A stretch of 64,000 bases of DNA, from NCBI RefSeq assembly GCF_000152805.1, contig NZ_CH902578.1, positions 1-64,000 of the forward strand, given 5' to 3'. The notes beneath the pieces are model-generated. The model did not search any database and was not told the origin of the DNA. It saw only the letters and a program-made list of their open reading frames with translations. Position numbers and translations under genes: made by a program. Below, piece by piece: positions 19,662 to 28,944 of this stretch. This DNA is from Maritimibacter alkaliphilus HTCC2654. GTDB taxonomy: Bacteria > Pseudomonadota > Alphaproteobacteria > Rhodobacterales > Rhodobacteraceae. Within the stretch, counting starts at the first letter, position 1; every line of letters starts with the position of its first letter.

Positions 19662-20591
19662 ATGACACGCACGCTTCCCGAAACCCGCGGCACCCTGACC
19701 GAAAACCGCGACCTCGCCTCGCTCACATGGATGCGCGTGGGCGGACCTGCGGACTGGTTGTTCCAGCCAGCGGACGAAGACGACCTCGCCGCCTTTCTGC
19801 GCGACCTCGACCCGTCCGTTCCGGTGTTTCCCATGGGCGTCGGCTCGAACCTGATCGTGCGCGATGGCGGTATTCGCGGCGTGGTGGTGCGGCTCGGCCG
19901 CGGTTTCAACGGGATCGACATCCAGGGCACCACGGTGACCGCAGGCGCCGCCGCGCTCGACGCGCATGTGGCGCGCAAGGCGGCGGAGGCGGGCGTCGAC
20001 CTGACCTTTCTGCGCACGATCCCCGGCACCATCGGCGGTGCGGTGCGCATGAACGCGGGATGTTACGGCAGCTATACGGGGGACGTGTTCCAGTCGGCGC
20101 GTGCTATCACCCGGTCGGGCGAGGTGGTGACGCTAATGTCCGAGGATCTGAACTTCCGCTACCGCCAGAGCGACGTGCCCGAGGGCATGATCCTGACCTC
20201 GGCCACGCTTCGGGGCGGCGAGGGCGCGCCGGAAGAGCTTGCCGCGCGGATGGAGGCGCAGCTTGCCAAACGCGACGAAACCCAGCCGACCAAGGACCGC
20301 ACCGCAGGCTCGACGTTCCGTAATCCGGCGGGCTTTTCGTCGACGGGACGCGAAGACGACACGCACGAGTTGAAGGCGTGGAAGGTGATCGACGACGCCG
20401 GGATGCGCGGGGCCGTGATCGGCGGTGCGCAAATGAACATGAAACACTCGAATTTCCTGACCAACACCGGTGGGGCCACCGCGCAGGACCTTGAATCTTT
20501 GGGAGAAGAGGTTCGGAAAAAGGTTTACGAAACCAGCGGCCTGACGCTAGAGTGGGAAATCATGCGGGTCGGAGAACCCGCTTTCAAATAA
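19662..20591 (+). CDS. murB: MurB, UDP-N-acetylenolpyruvoylglucosamine reductase
   Basis: 309 residues from the ATG at 19662; a GTG two codons earlier is also possible and no good ribosome binding site favours either. The FAD-binding domain has [28 protein letters not shown] and the [15 protein letters not shown] segment. The C-terminal part has [12 protein letters not shown] with the catalytic Ser and ends in LEWEIMRVG. It reduces the enolpyruvyl group to make UDP-MurNAc. It is followed by a short hairpin and ddl. Confidence 0.96.
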   Translation: MTRTLPETRGTLTENRDLASLTWMRVGGPADWLFQPADEDDLAAFLRDLDPSVPVFPMGVGSNLIVRDGGIRGVVVRLGRGFNGIDIQGTTVTAGAAALDAHVARKAAEAGVDLTFLRTIPGTIGGAVRMNAGCYGSYTGDVFQSARAITRSGEVVTLMSEDLNFRYRQSDVPEGMILTSATLRGGEGAPEELAARMEAQLAKRDETQPTKDRTAGSTFRNPAGFSSTGREDDTHELKAWKVIDDAGMRGAVIGGAQMNMKHSNFLTNTGGATAQDLESLGEEVRKKVYETSGLTLEWEIMRVGEPAFK

Positions 20592-20603
20592 AAGCAGATC
20601 AGA

Positions 20604-20621
20604 ACGGTCGCAAAAGACCGT
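20604..20621 (+). other. Short stem-loop between murB and ddl
   Basis: ACGGTC (20604-20609) and GACCGT (20616-20621) pair around a GCAAAA loop, 15 bp before the TTG start of ddl. There is no U-tract, so it is more likely a leader structure or processing site than a terminator. Whether it has any function is uncertain. Confidence 0.3.
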
Positions 20622-20636
20622 CACGAGAGGCAGACC

Positions 20637-21557
20637 TTGGGCAGTGCGAGCAGGCAAAGCCCCAAAGTCGTGGTATTGAAGGGTGGTCCTTCCGCAGAGC
20701 GGGAGGTGTCGCTCAGTTCAGGGCGTGAATGTGCCGCCGCGCTGCGGGGTGAAGGATACGAGGTGGTCGAGCTGGATGCCGGCCCCGACCTTTGCGCGCG
20801 CCTGTCCGAGATCGCCCCCGACGTCGTTTTCAACGCCCTGCATGGCCAGTTCGGCGAAGATGGCCGGGTTCAGGGCCTGCTCGAATGGCTCAGGATTCCC
20901 TACACCCATTCCGGCGTCCTGTCCTCGGCGCTCGCCATGGACAAGGAGCGCTCGAAAGAGGTGTTCAGCCAGGCCGGGCTGCCCATCGCCGAAAGCCGTC
21001 TGGCCAGCAAGGACGAGATCGAGGGGCGTCACGTGATGGAGCCGCCCTATGTGGTGAAGCCATATAACGAAGGGTCGTCCGTGGGGGTCTATATCGTGGC
21101 CGAAGGGGCGAACACGCCGCCGAAACTGGCCGTCGACATGCCCGACACGCTGATGGTGGAAAAATACGTGCCCGGTCGTGAACTGACCGTCACCGTCATG
21201 GGCGACCGCGCGCTGGCCGTGACCGAGATCGTGACCGACGGCTGGTATGACTACGACGCCAAATACAAGCCCGGCGGGTCGCGCCACGAGGTGCCGGCCA
21301 AGTTGCCCGACCAGATCACGGCGGCTTGTCTGGACTATGCCGTGCGCGCCCATGACGCACTGGGATGCCGTGGTGTGTCGCGGTCCGATTTCCGCTGGGA
21401 TGAGGACAAAGGGCTAGACGGTCTGATCCTGCTCGAACAGAACACCCAGCCGGGGATGACGCCCACGTCGCTGACGCCCGAACAGGCGGCGACCGTGGGG
21501 ATCACCTTCGGCGCGCTCGTGCGCTGGATGGTGGAGGACGCCTCATGCAATCGCTGA
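20637..21557 (+). CDS. ddl: Ddl, D-alanine: D-alanine ligase
   Basis: 306 residues. The N-terminal [18 protein letters not shown] motif is classic Ddl, followed by ATP-grasp segments [26 protein letters not shown] and the late [13 protein letters not shown] and [10 protein letters not shown]. It makes D-Ala-D-Ala for MurF. The likely start is TTG at 20637 with GAGAGG upstream; no ATG or GTG gives the complete N-terminus. It overlaps ftsQ by 13 nt. Confidence 0.95.
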   Translation: MGSASRQSPKVVVLKGGPSAEREVSLSSGRECAAALRGEGYEVVELDAGPDLCARLSEIAPDVVFNALHGQFGEDGRVQGLLEWLRIPYTHSGVLSSALAMDKERSKEVFSQAGLPIAESRLASKDEIEGRHVMEPPYVVKPYNEGSSVGVYIVAEGANTPPKLAVDMPDTLMVEKYVPGRELTVTVMGDRALAVTEIVTDGWYDYDAKYKPGGSRHEVPAKLPDQITAACLDYAVRAHDALGCRGVSRSDFRWDEDKGLDGLILLEQNTQPGMTPTSLTPEQAATVGITFGALVRWMVEDASCNR

Positions 21558-22444
21558 TCGCGAACCGGGGCGCCCCGCACACGCAATCGGTGAAACGTGA
21601 TCCGGCGCCGTCGCGCTGGGCCTATCGCATTCACCGCATCTGGCTGACCCCGGTCTACCGCGCGATGCTGCGGGTCGGTTTGCCGAGCTTCATCCTGCTG
21701 TTCGCGGCGGGCTGGTATATCTCGAACCCCACCAACCGCTTCGCCATCGTCGAGACCGTCAGCGAAATCCGCCGTTCGGTCGAAACGCGCCCCGAGTTCG
21801 CGGTGAAACTCATGGCGGTCGAGGGGGCCTCGCCCGTGCTCGACCACGCGATCCGCGACATCGTGGCGGTCGAGTTCCCGGTGTCCTCTTTCGACCTCGA
21901 TCTCGAAGCCCTTCAGGCCCAGATCTCCGCCTTCGACGTGGTGCAGGACGTGGCCCTGCGCATTCGTCCCGGCGGGGTGCTCGAGGTGGCCGTGACCGAG
22001 CGGACGCCGGTCATCATCTGGCGCCATGCGAGCGGGATCGACATGCTGGACGCCACCGGACATCGCGTCGCCTCGCTCAAGGATCGCGGGTCGCGCCCCG
22101 ATCTGCCGCTTATCGTCGGTCCCGGCGCGGGCGCGGCGGTCGCCGAGGCGCGGGCCATCCTTGAGGCGGCAGGCCCTATCGCGCCCCGCCTGCGCGGCCT
22201 CGTCCGGGTGGGCGAACGGCGCTGGGACCTCGTGCTCGAACCCGATCAGCGCATAATGCTGCCGGAAATCGCCCCCATCGCCGCGCTGGAACAGGTGCTC
22301 GCGCTCGACGAAGCGCAGGACGTTCTGGCGCGTGACCTGACCCATATCGACATGCGCAACCCCGCGCGTCCGACGCTTCGCATGACCCAGCCAGCGGTCG
22401 AGGAGCTTCGGCGCATCCGGAGCCTCGACAACGGAGAACGATAA
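21545..22444 (+). CDS. ftsQ: FtsQ, POTRA-domain divisome protein
   Basis: 299 residues. About 35 cytoplasmic residues precede one membrane span (about 39-58), then a POTRA domain ([40 protein letters not shown] region, about 115-160) and the FtsQ beta domain ([25 protein letters not shown]). It forms the FtsQLB complex with FtsL. It overlaps the ddl 3-prime end and abuts ftsA with no gap, so the genes are translationally coupled. Confidence 0.94.
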   Translation: MQSLIANRGAPHTQSVKRDPAPSRWAYRIHRIWLTPVYRAMLRVGLPSFILLFAAGWYISNPTNRFAIVETVSEIRRSVETRPEFAVKLMAVEGASPVLDHAIRDIVAVEFPVSSFDLDLEALQAQISAFDVVQDVALRIRPGGVLEVAVTERTPVIIWRHASGIDMLDATGHRVASLKDRGSRPDLPLIVGPGAGAAVAEARAILEAAGPIAPRLRGLVRVGERRWDLVLEPDQRIMLPEIAPIAALEQVLALDEAQDVLARDLTHIDMRNPARPTLRMTQPAVEELRRIRSLDNGER

Positions 22445-23779
22445 ATGACGGAGCTCTACGAACAGCAGCGTGCCATGCGCGCCATGCGAAAAACCGCGAT
22501 GCAGCGCGGCGTGATCGCCATTCTGGACATCGGCACGTCCAAGATCGGATGCCTTGTGCTCAGGTTCGACGGGAACGATCGGGTGGCGGCGAACGACGGG
22601 GTCGGATCGCTTGCGGGGCAGTCCGGCTTTCGGGTCATCGGGGCGGCCACCACGCGTTCGCGCGGTGTGCGCTTTGGCGAGATTGACGCGATGCAGGAAA
22701 CCGAACGCGCGATCCGCACCGCCATTCAGGCCGCGCAGAAGATGGCCAACATGCGGGTCGACCACGTGATCGTCACCTTTTCGGGCGCCAATCCCCGCAG
22801 CTACGGCGTGGCGGGCGAGGTGGACGTGGCGGGCACCGCCGTCACCGAGGACGATATCGCCCGCGTCATGGCCTCCTGCGATGTGCCGGATTTCGGCGAG
22901 GGGCGGGAGGTGATCCATGCCCAGCCGGTGAACTTCGCGCTCGACCACCGCTCGGGCCTCTCCGACCCGCGCGAACAGGTCGGCAAGACGCTCGCCGTCG
23001 ACATGCACCTGCTGACCATCGACGCGGCCACCGTGCGCAACGTGGCCTATTGCATCAAACGCTGCGATCTGGAGCTCGCTGGGCTGGCCTCGTCCAGCTA
23101 CACCGCCGGCCTCGCTTCGCTGGTCGAGGACGAGCAGGAGCTTGGGGCGGCCTGCATCGATATGGGCGGCGGGTCGACCGGGGTGTCGATCTTCATGAAG
23201 AAACACATGATCTACGCCGACAGCGTGCGGCTGGGCGGCGATCACGTGACCTCGGACATCTCCAAGGGGCTTCAGATCCCGATGGCGACGGCCGAGCGGA
23301 TCAAGACCTTTTACGGCGGCGTTTTCGCCACCGGCATGGACGACCGCGAGATGATCGAGATCGGCGGGGACACCGGCGATTGGGAGCACGACCGGCGCAC
23401 CGTGAGCCGGTCCGAACTCATCGGGATCATGAAACCGCGGGTCGAGGAAATTCTCGAAGAGGTGCGTGCGCGTCTGGATGCCGCCGGGTTCGATCATCTG
23501 CCCAGCCAGCAGATCGTGCTGACGGGCGGGGCGAGCCAGATCCCCGGCCTCGACACCCTCGCACCGCGTATCTTGGGCCAGCAGGTGCGCATCGGACGCC
23601 CGCTCAGAGTGCAGGGGTTGCCGCAGGCCGCGACCGGCGCGGCCTTCGCCAGCGCCGTGGGCCTGTGCCTGTTCGCGGCCTCGCCGCAGGACGAGTGGTG
23701 GGACTTCGACATTCCCGCCGAAAGCTATCCGGCCCGCTCGCTCCGCTGGGCGGTCAAATGGTTCAAGGACAACTGGTGA
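22445..23779 (+). CDS. ftsA: FtsA, actin-like FtsZ membrane tether
   Basis: 444 residues with the actin-fold motifs: IAILDIGTSKIGCLVLRF (phosphate 1, about residues 21-38), the 1C subdomain, CIDMGGGSTGVSIF (phosphate 2) and VLTGGASQIPGL (adenosine). The C-terminus, LRWAVKWFKDNW, is an amphipathic helix for membrane binding. It anchors FtsZ filaments to the membrane. It abuts ftsQ. A GGGGG-CCGGA-CCCCC hairpin starts at the base after its stop (23780-23794). Confidence 0.96.
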   Translation: MTELYEQQRAMRAMRKTAMQRGVIAILDIGTSKIGCLVLRFDGNDRVAANDGVGSLAGQSGFRVIGAATTRSRGVRFGEIDAMQETERAIRTAIQAAQKMANMRVDHVIVTFSGANPRSYGVAGEVDVAGTAVTEDDIARVMASCDVPDFGEGREVIHAQPVNFALDHRSGLSDPREQVGKTLAVDMHLLTIDAATVRNVAYCIKRCDLELAGLASSSYTAGLASLVEDEQELGAACIDMGGGSTGVSIFMKKHMIYADSVRLGGDHVTSDISKGLQIPMATAERIKTFYGGVFATGMDDREMIEIGGDTGDWEHDRRTVSRSELIGIMKPRVEEILEEVRARLDAAGFDHLPSQQIVLTGGASQIPGLDTLAPRILGQQVRIGRPLRVQGLPQAATGAAFASAVGLCLFAASPQDEWWDFDIPAESYPARSLRWAVKWFKDNW

Positions 23780-24160
23780 GGGGGCCGGACCCCCACGCAA
23801 GCCCCTGAGGGTCAGGCGAGTTACCGCCGCCTTCCACGGAATCCCCTTGATTGCCGCGCCCACCAATGGTGCAGTCGCACGAGCGGTGGGGCGTGGACCG
23901 GGGGTGAGTCCGTCGACAAGACACCAGATATGCCCCGAGACGCGAAATCTCGCCGCTAAAGCCCGGTAATCCACCGGATTTAGGGGCTTTTTTGTGTTTT
24001 TTGCGTGACCTGTGTCATGGATACGGTTAAGCTGATGGGAAATAGGCAGATAACCGGCACAGATCGGAAAGAGCCCGGCCAAAACCGGGACTGAACTGGA
24101 CAGGCCAACGGATAAGACAGGTCTCAGGACGACAAGTCGAAAAGGACAGGCGGAAAGATC
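23780..24160 (+). ncRNA. Structured 381-bp ftsA-ftsZ gap; possible small RNA or long leader
   Basis: No protein gene fits. The region is rich in pairing segments: GGGGG/CCCCC at 23780-23794; TCCACG (23833-23838) with CGTGGA (23892-23897); CCCACC (23859-23864) with GGTGGG (23885-23890); and an inner GTGC/GCAC (23869-23880). A strong intrinsic terminator follows at 23958-23993. GAATC (23839-23843) and GAGTC (23906-23910) are GANTC methylation sites. This could be a stand-alone small RNA or the processed 3-prime end of the ftsA message; the promoter of ftsZ must lie after the terminator. Confidence 0.35.
23958..23993 (+). terminator. Intrinsic terminator upstream of ftsZ
   Basis: AAAGCCC (23958-23964) pairs with GGGCTTT (23984-23990); an inner GGT/ACC pair closes the loop further, and the T-run spans 23988-23993. 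It should stop transcription arriving from ftsA, so ftsZ needs a separate promoter in the 167 bp that follow. Confidence 0.75.
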
Positions 24161-25825
24161 ATGACATTGAACCTCACCATGCCGGGTCAGGACGACCTCA
24201 AGCCCCGCATCACCGTATTTGGCGTCGGTGGCGCTGGCGGCAATGCGGTCAACAACATGATCGACAAGGCGCTGGAAGGGGTCGAATTCGTCGTGGCGAA
24301 TACCGACGCGCAGGCGCTGGCACAGTCGAAATCGCAGGCCCGCATCCAGATGGGCGTGAAGGTGACCGAGGGTCTTGGCGCAGGCGCGCGGGCCACGGTC
24401 GGCGCAGCGGCGGCGGAAGAGTCGATCGAACAGATCGTCGATCACCTCGCAGGCGCGCATATGTGCTTCATCACTGCCGGGATGGGCGGCGGCACCGGCA
24501 CCGGGGCGGCCCCGATCATCGCACAGGCCGCGCGTGAGCTTGGCGTTCTGACCGTCGGCGTCGTGACCAAGCCGTTCCAGTTCGAAGGCGCCAAGCGGAT
24601 GCGCCAAGCCGAGGACGGCGTGGACGCGCTGCAAAAGATGGTCGACACGCTCATCATCATTCCGAACCAGAACCTGTTCCGCCTCGCCAACGAAAAGACC
24701 ACGTTCACCGAAGCCTTCTCGATGGCCGACGACGTGCTTTATCAGGGTGTCAAGGGCGTGACCGACCTCATGGTCCGTCCGGGTCTCATCAACCTCGACT
24801 TCGCCGACGTGCGCGCGGTGATGGACGAGATGGGCAAGGCCATGATGGGCACCGGCGAAGCCGAGGGTGACGATCGTGCCATTCAGGCCGCCGAAAAGGC
24901 TATAGCGAACCCGCTGCTCGACGAGATCAGCCTCAAGGGTGCCCGGGGCGTTCTCATTAACATCACCGGCGGCTACGACCTGACGCTCTTCGAACTCGAC
25001 GAGGCGGCGAACCGCATTCGCGAAGAGGTGGACCCGGACGCCAACATCATCGTTGGCTCCACGCTGGACACGGACATGGAAGGCCAGATGCGCGTTTCCG
25101 TGGTCGCCACCGGCATCGACGCCACCGAATCCCACGCCGACATTCCGCTGCCGCGCCGCTCGCTGGCCGAGCCGCTGCATTCCCCGGCCGAGGTCGAGCA
25201 TTCCTTCGGCCACGACGCGCCCAGCTTCCAGCACGGGCAGCCGGAAACCGCCGCCGATCAGGGGTATGAGCAGGATTATTCCAGCGAATACTCGACCGAC
25301 GGCAACGAACCGCAGGCGTCGTTCTTCGACGAAGAGATCGACCCGACCGCCGCAGCCGCGGAAGAGCAGGTCGAGAACATCTTCCCGGCCGAAGAGGCTG
25401 GCGACGATGTGCCGGCCCCCGTGTTCCAATCCTCGCAGCGCGCCGAACCGGCTCCGCAGCCCGCGCCGCAGCCGCGCCCGCAGGCCCGTCCGCAGGAAGG
25501 CGTGTCGCAGTTCGTGGCACCCAAGTCGCCGCAGCCGGGACAGCCTTCGGCCGATACGCTCGCACGGCTGGAAGCGGCCGTGACCCGCTCGCGCAGCGGC
25601 GAAGGCCGGGCCGCACCGCAGCCGCCGCAGGGTGGTGGGGGCGATCGTCCGCGCTTCGGGATCAACTCGCTCATCAACCGGATGACCGGGGGCGCCGAGC
25701 AAGCCTCGCAACAGGAACCGCGCCATGAGCCGCAGGCACGCCCGGCGCGTGAGCCCGAGCAGCAGGCCGACCCGGATCAGGAACGGGTGGAAATCCCCGC
25801 CTTCCTGCGCCGTCAGGCCAACTGA
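24161..25825 (+). CDS. ftsZ: FtsZ, tubulin-like division GTPase
   Basis: 554 residues. The GTP-binding signature GGGTGTG is at 109-115 and the T7 catalytic loop NLDFADV at 211-217. After the globular domain (about 1-320) comes a long, acidic then Pro/Gln-rich linker of about 220 residues, and the conserved C-terminal peptide [13 protein letters not shown] (about 542-554) that binds FtsA and other partners. Long linkers are common in alphaproteobacteria. The start ATG follows GGCGGAAAGATC. It is a separate transcription unit with terminators before and after it. Confidence 0.98.
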   Translation: MTLNLTMPGQDDLKPRITVFGVGGAGGNAVNNMIDKALEGVEFVVANTDAQALAQSKSQARIQMGVKVTEGLGAGARATVGAAAAEESIEQIVDHLAGAHMCFITAGMGGGTGTGAAPIIAQAARELGVLTVGVVTKPFQFEGAKRMRQAEDGVDALQKMVDTLIIIPNQNLFRLANEKTTFTEAFSMADDVLYQGVKGVTDLMVRPGLINLDFADVRAVMDEMGKAMMGTGEAEGDDRAIQAAEKAIANPLLDEISLKGARGVLINITGGYDLTLFELDEAANRIREEVDPDANIIVGSTLDTDMEGQMRVSVVATGIDATESHADIPLPRRSLAEPLHSPAEVEHSFGHDAPSFQHGQPETAADQGYEQDYSSEYSTDGNEPQASFFDEEIDPTAAAAEEQVENIFPAEEAGDDVPAPVFQSSQRAEPAPQPAPQPRPQARPQEGVSQFVAPKSPQPGQPSADTLARLEAAVTRSRSGEGRAAPQPPQGGGGDRPRFGINSLINRMTGGAEQASQQEPRHEPQARPAREPEQQADPDQERVEIPAFLRRQAN

Positions 25826-25847
25826 GCATCAGGATACCTCGCAAAGG

Positions 25848-25872
25848 GGCCGGCCTTCGGGTCGGCCTTTTT
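25848..25872 (+). terminator. Intrinsic terminator of ftsZ
   Basis: GGCCGGCC (25848-25855), a TTCG tetraloop, and GGTCGGCC (25860-25867, one G-U pair) are followed by TTTTT (25868-25872). It lies 22 bp after the ftsZ stop. Confidence 0.85.
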
Positions 25873-25902
25873 CGTTTCATGGCTTGAGGTTGAGGGCGCA
25901 GC

Positions 25903-25931
25903 TTCACGCAACACCTGAACCCGGATACAAT
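25903..25931 (+). promoter_or_regulatory. Candidate sigma-70 type promoter for bamD-recN
   Basis: TTCACG (25903-25908) and TACAAT (25926-25931) are spaced by 17 bp, giving 4/6 and 5/6 matches to the consensus. It lies after the ftsZ terminator and 152 bp before bamD. The call is by eye, and the leader would be long. Confidence 0.35.
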
Positions 25932-25943
25932 ATCTGGAGACCC

Positions 25944-25952
25944 TGTGGATAA
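25944..25952 (-). promoter_or_regulatory. Perfect DnaA-box sequence in the ftsZ-bamD gap
   Basis: TGTGGATAA on the plus strand is the reverse complement of the DnaA-box consensus TTATCCACA. It lies just downstream of the candidate bamD promoter, at about +7 to +15 of its expected start point. A single box can occur by chance, so a role in cell-cycle control is inference. Confidence 0.4.
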
Positions 25953-26082
25953 CTTTGACCACATCGGGTGTTTTTCGCCGCCAAACCATTTTGCCCGGAA
26001 AATTTATGTGCTAGGAAAAGTCCCAACGCGAGACCGGGATCTGCAATCCGGTGAATCAGTTGCGATGGGGTAGGCGGGGGAT

Positions 26083-26976
26083 ATGCACGAACAGCGACAG
26101 GGCAGGACGGTGGCACGGCTCCTCAAGGGCGCGACCACACTGGCGCTGGTTGTCACGCTGGCCGGTTGTTCGGGCACGGGCCTGGGCACGGCGTTCAGCA
26201 ACCTCTTCGGGGACGACCGCGAAACGAAACCGATCGAGGATTACACGGCCGAGCAGATCTATGCCCGCGCCGAATACGATCTCGAAAACAACGATTACGA
26301 CGAAGCCGCCAAGTGGTTCGGCGAAGTCGAGCGGGTATACCCTTACACCCAACTCGCCAAGCGCGCCCTCATCATGCAGGCCTTCGCGCACCATAAGGAT
26401 GGCGAATACGAATTGGCCCGCGCCGCCGCGCAGCGGTTCGTCGACTTCTATCCGGGGGATGAGGACGCAGGGTATGCGACCTATCTTCTCGCTCTCAGCT
26501 ACTACGACCAGATCGAAGACGTGGGTCGCGATCAGGGCCTGACCTATCAGGCGCTGCAAGCCCTGCGCGACGTGATCGAGCTGTATCCGGACACGGAATA
26601 CGCGCGTTCCGCGATCCTCAAGTTCGACCTTGCCTATGACCACCTCGCCGCGAAAGAGATGGAAATCGGCCGCTATTACCTCAAGCGCAAGCATTACGCC
26701 GCTGCCGTGAACCGGTTCCGCGTGGTGGTGGAGCAGTTCCAGACCACGACCCAGACGCCCGAGGCGCTGCACCGACTGGTGGAAAGCTACGTTTCGCTCG
26801 GTCTCTCGGACGAGGCGGAAACGGCGGGCGCGATCCTCGGCTACAACTACCAGTCGACCGAATGGTATCAGGACAGCTACAACCTGCTGACCAAGAACGG
26901 GCTGAAACCGCAGTCCAAGGGCAACAACTGGCTCTCCGCGATCTACCGCCAGATGGTCAGGGGTGAGTGGCTCTAG
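26083..26976 (+). CDS. bamD: BamD, outer-membrane assembly lipoprotein
   Basis: 297 residues. A signal peptide ends in the lipobox LAGC with Cys29. TPR-type repeats follow (YTAEQIYARAEYDLENNDYDEAAKWFGEVERVYPY and later units), giving the usual YfiO/ComL architecture. BamD is part of the BAM complex that inserts outer-membrane proteins. The ATG at 26083 follows GGCGGGGGAT. recN starts 12 bp downstream. In related genomes lpxC lies between ftsZ and this gene; here it does not. Confidence 0.94.
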   Translation: MHEQRQGRTVARLLKGATTLALVVTLAGCSGTGLGTAFSNLFGDDRETKPIEDYTAEQIYARAEYDLENNDYDEAAKWFGEVERVYPYTQLAKRALIMQAFAHHKDGEYELARAAAQRFVDFYPGDEDAGYATYLLALSYYDQIEDVGRDQGLTYQALQALRDVIELYPDTEYARSAILKFDLAYDHLAAKEMEIGRYYLKRKHYAAAVNRFRVVVEQFQTTTQTPEALHRLVESYVSLGLSDEAETAGAILGYNYQSTEWYQDSYNLLTKNGLKPQSKGNNWLSAIYRQMVRGEWL

Positions 26977-26988
26977 CCCCAACCGCCT

Positions 26989-28641
26989 ATGCTCGTCAGC
27001 CTCGACATCCGGGACATGCTTATCATCGACCGGCTGGAGCTTGAGTTCCGGCCGGGTCTGAACGTGTTGACCGGTGAAACCGGGGCGGGCAAATCCATCC
27101 TTCTCGACAGTCTTGGCTTCGTGCTCGGCTGGCGCGGGCGTGCCGATCTGGTGCGGCAGGGCGCGGACGAGGGCGAGGTGACGGCGGTCTTCGCCCTGCC
27201 TGACGATCACGCGGCCCACGCGGTGCTGGACGAGGCGGGGATTCCGCGCTCCGACGAGTTGATCCTGCGGCGGGTGAACCGCACGGGCGGCACGAAAAGC
27301 GCGTGGATCAACGACCGCCGCGCCTCTGGCGACGTTCTGCGGGCGCTGTCCGATACGCTGGTGGAGCTTCACGGCCAGCAGGACGACAAGGGCCTGCTCA
27401 ACCCGCGCACCCACCGGCTTCTGCTCGACCAGTTCGGCGGGCTGGACACGCAGGTGGCCGAGGTCCGGGCCGCGTGGCGGGCGTTGTCGGACGCGGGCAA
27501 GGCTTTGTCGGCGTCCGAGGCCCGGCTGGCGGCGGCGCGGGAGGAAGAGGACTTTCTGCGCCACGCGGCGGGCGAGCTCGAGGCGCTCGACCCGCAACCC
27601 GGCGAGGATGCGGACCTCGACGCGCGTCGCCGCATGATGCAGACAGGCCAGCGGATCGGCGAGGATGTGACACGCGCCGCCGAGGCGCTCGGGCCGGGCG
27701 AGGGGGCCGAGGGCCGCATGGGCGACGCGCTGCGCTGGCTCGAAGGGGTGGCCGACAAGGCGGGCGAGGCGCTCGATCCCGCGATCGAGGCGCTGAACCG
27801 CGCGCTTGTGGAACTGGGTGAGGCGACGCAGGGGGTGGAACAGGCGCTCGACGCGCTCGCCTTCGATCCCGGTGAGTTGGAGCGGGTCGAAGAACGGCTG
27901 TTCGCGATCCGGGCGCTCGCGCGCAAGCACGCGGTCGCGCCGGACGATCTTGGGGCCTTCGCGGGCGACATCCGCGACAAGCTGGCCGCGCTGGACAAGG
28001 GCGAGGGCGACATAGCCGACCTGCGCAAGGCGCTGTCCGTCGCCCGCGCGGCCTATGACACGGCCGCGGGGGCACTCAGCAACGCACGGGCCGAGGCCGC
28101 GACACGCCTGGATGCCGCCATGTCGGCAGAACTCGCGCCGCTCAAGATGGAACGCGCGGTGTTCACGACCGAGATGTCGGAGACGGACCCCGGCCCTGAG
28201 GGGCGCGATGCCGTGACCTTCACGGTCGCGACCAACCCCGGCGCGCCGTCCGGCCCGCTGAACAAGATCGCATCCGGCGGCGAATTGAGCCGCTTTCTGC
28301 TGGCCTTGAAGGTGTGCCTCACGAAAGAGGCCGAGGGGCTGACCATGATCTTCGACGAGATCGACCGGGGCGTCGGCGGGGCGACGGCCGATGCGGTCGG
28401 ACGGCGGTTGAAACGCCTTGCCGACGAGGGCGGTCAGGTGCTTGTCGTGACCCATTCCCCGCAGGTCGCGGCCCTAGGTGCCCATCACTGGCGGGTGGCG
28501 AAGGCCGTCGAGGACGATGTGACGCTGTCTCGGGTCACGCCGCTGGATGCAGGCGATCGTGTGGATGAAATCGCGCGCATGATCTCGGGCGATGTCATCA
28601 CCGAAGAGGCGCGCGCCGCTGCCAAGAGCCTTTTGGGCTGA
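26989..28641 (+). CDS. recN: RecN, SMC-like DNA repair ATPase
   Basis: 550 residues. Walker A GETGAGKS is at 29-36. A long helical middle with many Ala/Glu residues forms the coiled-coil arms. The C-terminal head holds the ABC signature SGGELSRF and Walker B MIFDEIDRGVGG, then VTHSPQVAAL. It acts in repair of double-strand breaks. It probably shares a transcript with bamD (12-bp gap). I saw no clear SOS box next to it. Confidence 0.96.
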   Translation: MLVSLDIRDMLIIDRLELEFRPGLNVLTGETGAGKSILLDSLGFVLGWRGRADLVRQGADEGEVTAVFALPDDHAAHAVLDEAGIPRSDELILRRVNRTGGTKSAWINDRRASGDVLRALSDTLVELHGQQDDKGLLNPRTHRLLLDQFGGLDTQVAEVRAAWRALSDAGKALSASEARLAAAREEEDFLRHAAGELEALDPQPGEDADLDARRRMMQTGQRIGEDVTRAAEALGPGEGAEGRMGDALRWLEGVADKAGEALDPAIEALNRALVELGEATQGVEQALDALAFDPGELERVEERLFAIRALARKHAVAPDDLGAFAGDIRDKLAALDKGEGDIADLRKALSVARAAYDTAAGALSNARAEAATRLDAAMSAELAPLKMERAVFTTEMSETDPGPEGRDAVTFTVATNPGAPSGPLNKIASGGELSRFLLALKVCLTKEAEGLTMIFDEIDRGVGGATADAVGRRLKRLADEGGQVLVVTHSPQVAALGAHHWRVAKAVEDDVTLSRVTPLDAGDRVDEIARMISGDVITEEARAAAKSLLG

Positions 28642-28668
28642 AATGTTCGATTACTGATCTGAAACTTT

Positions 28669-28708
28669 CACATTTCGAACTTTTCCGGCTTTGGATGTTC
28701 GAAAAGTG
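28669..28708. repeat. Inverted repeat around TTCGAA between recN and the convergent gene
   Basis: CACATTTCGAAC (28669-28680) and GTTCGAAAAGTG (28697-28708) match as inverted arms at 11 of 12 positions. A third partial copy, AATGTTCGA, lies at about 28642-28650. The gap is AT-rich for this genome. It may form a transcript-end hairpin for recN or the convergent small gene, but has no clear U-tract. Confidence 0.4.
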
Positions 28709-28719
28709 CAATCTTCCTT

Positions 28720-28944
28720 TCACTCGCGATTGCGCCGGGTGACCCAGTGCCAGATCGGTTTGACGTCGAACCACGCCACGGCGGCGCCCAAGGGGATCAT
28801 CCAGAACCCCAGAACGGGCAGAAAGCCGAAGACGCCGCCGATCATCAGAAGCACGCCGAACAACAGGCGCACGCCGGGCGGCAAACGGCGATGCGCCCAG
28901 TCGAGCGTGCCGTCCCAGATCCACTTGATGCGGTCGGTCGTCAG
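28720..28944 (-). CDS. Small two-helix membrane protein, PGPGW-like, unusual CTG start likely
   Basis: From 28944 the frame reads L/M-TTDRIKWIWDGTLDW, then a hydrophobic block (RLLFGVLLMIGGVFGFLPVLGFWMIPLGAAVAWFDV) and a short basic tail, 74 residues. The first codon at this point is CTG, overlapping the upstream TGA as CTGA, much like the ATGA junctions elsewhere. The only good in-frame alternative is a start near 29019, inside the upstream gene. The protein resembles small inner-membrane proteins of unknown function. It is the second gene of the unit with the FAD-linked dehydrogenase. Confidence 0.6.
   Translation of the reverse strand: MTTDRIKWIWDGTLDWAHRRLPPGVRLLFGVLLMIGGVFGFLPVLGFWMIPLGAAVAWFDVKPIWHWVTRRNRE

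Noticed and set aside
20604-20621. Intrinsic terminator between murB and ddl
   Set aside because: The stem is only 6 bp and has no following T-run; ddl is expected to be co-transcribed with murB.
24001-24030. TTGCGT with GGTTAA as an ftsZ promoter
   Set aside because: The match to consensus is weak and the spacing is 18 bp. I left it out as a feature, although ftsZ must have a promoter nearby.
24027-24041. A CtrA-type site (TTAA-N7-TTAA) upstream of ftsZ
   Set aside because: Only the first half (TTAA) is present; the second half reads GGAA.
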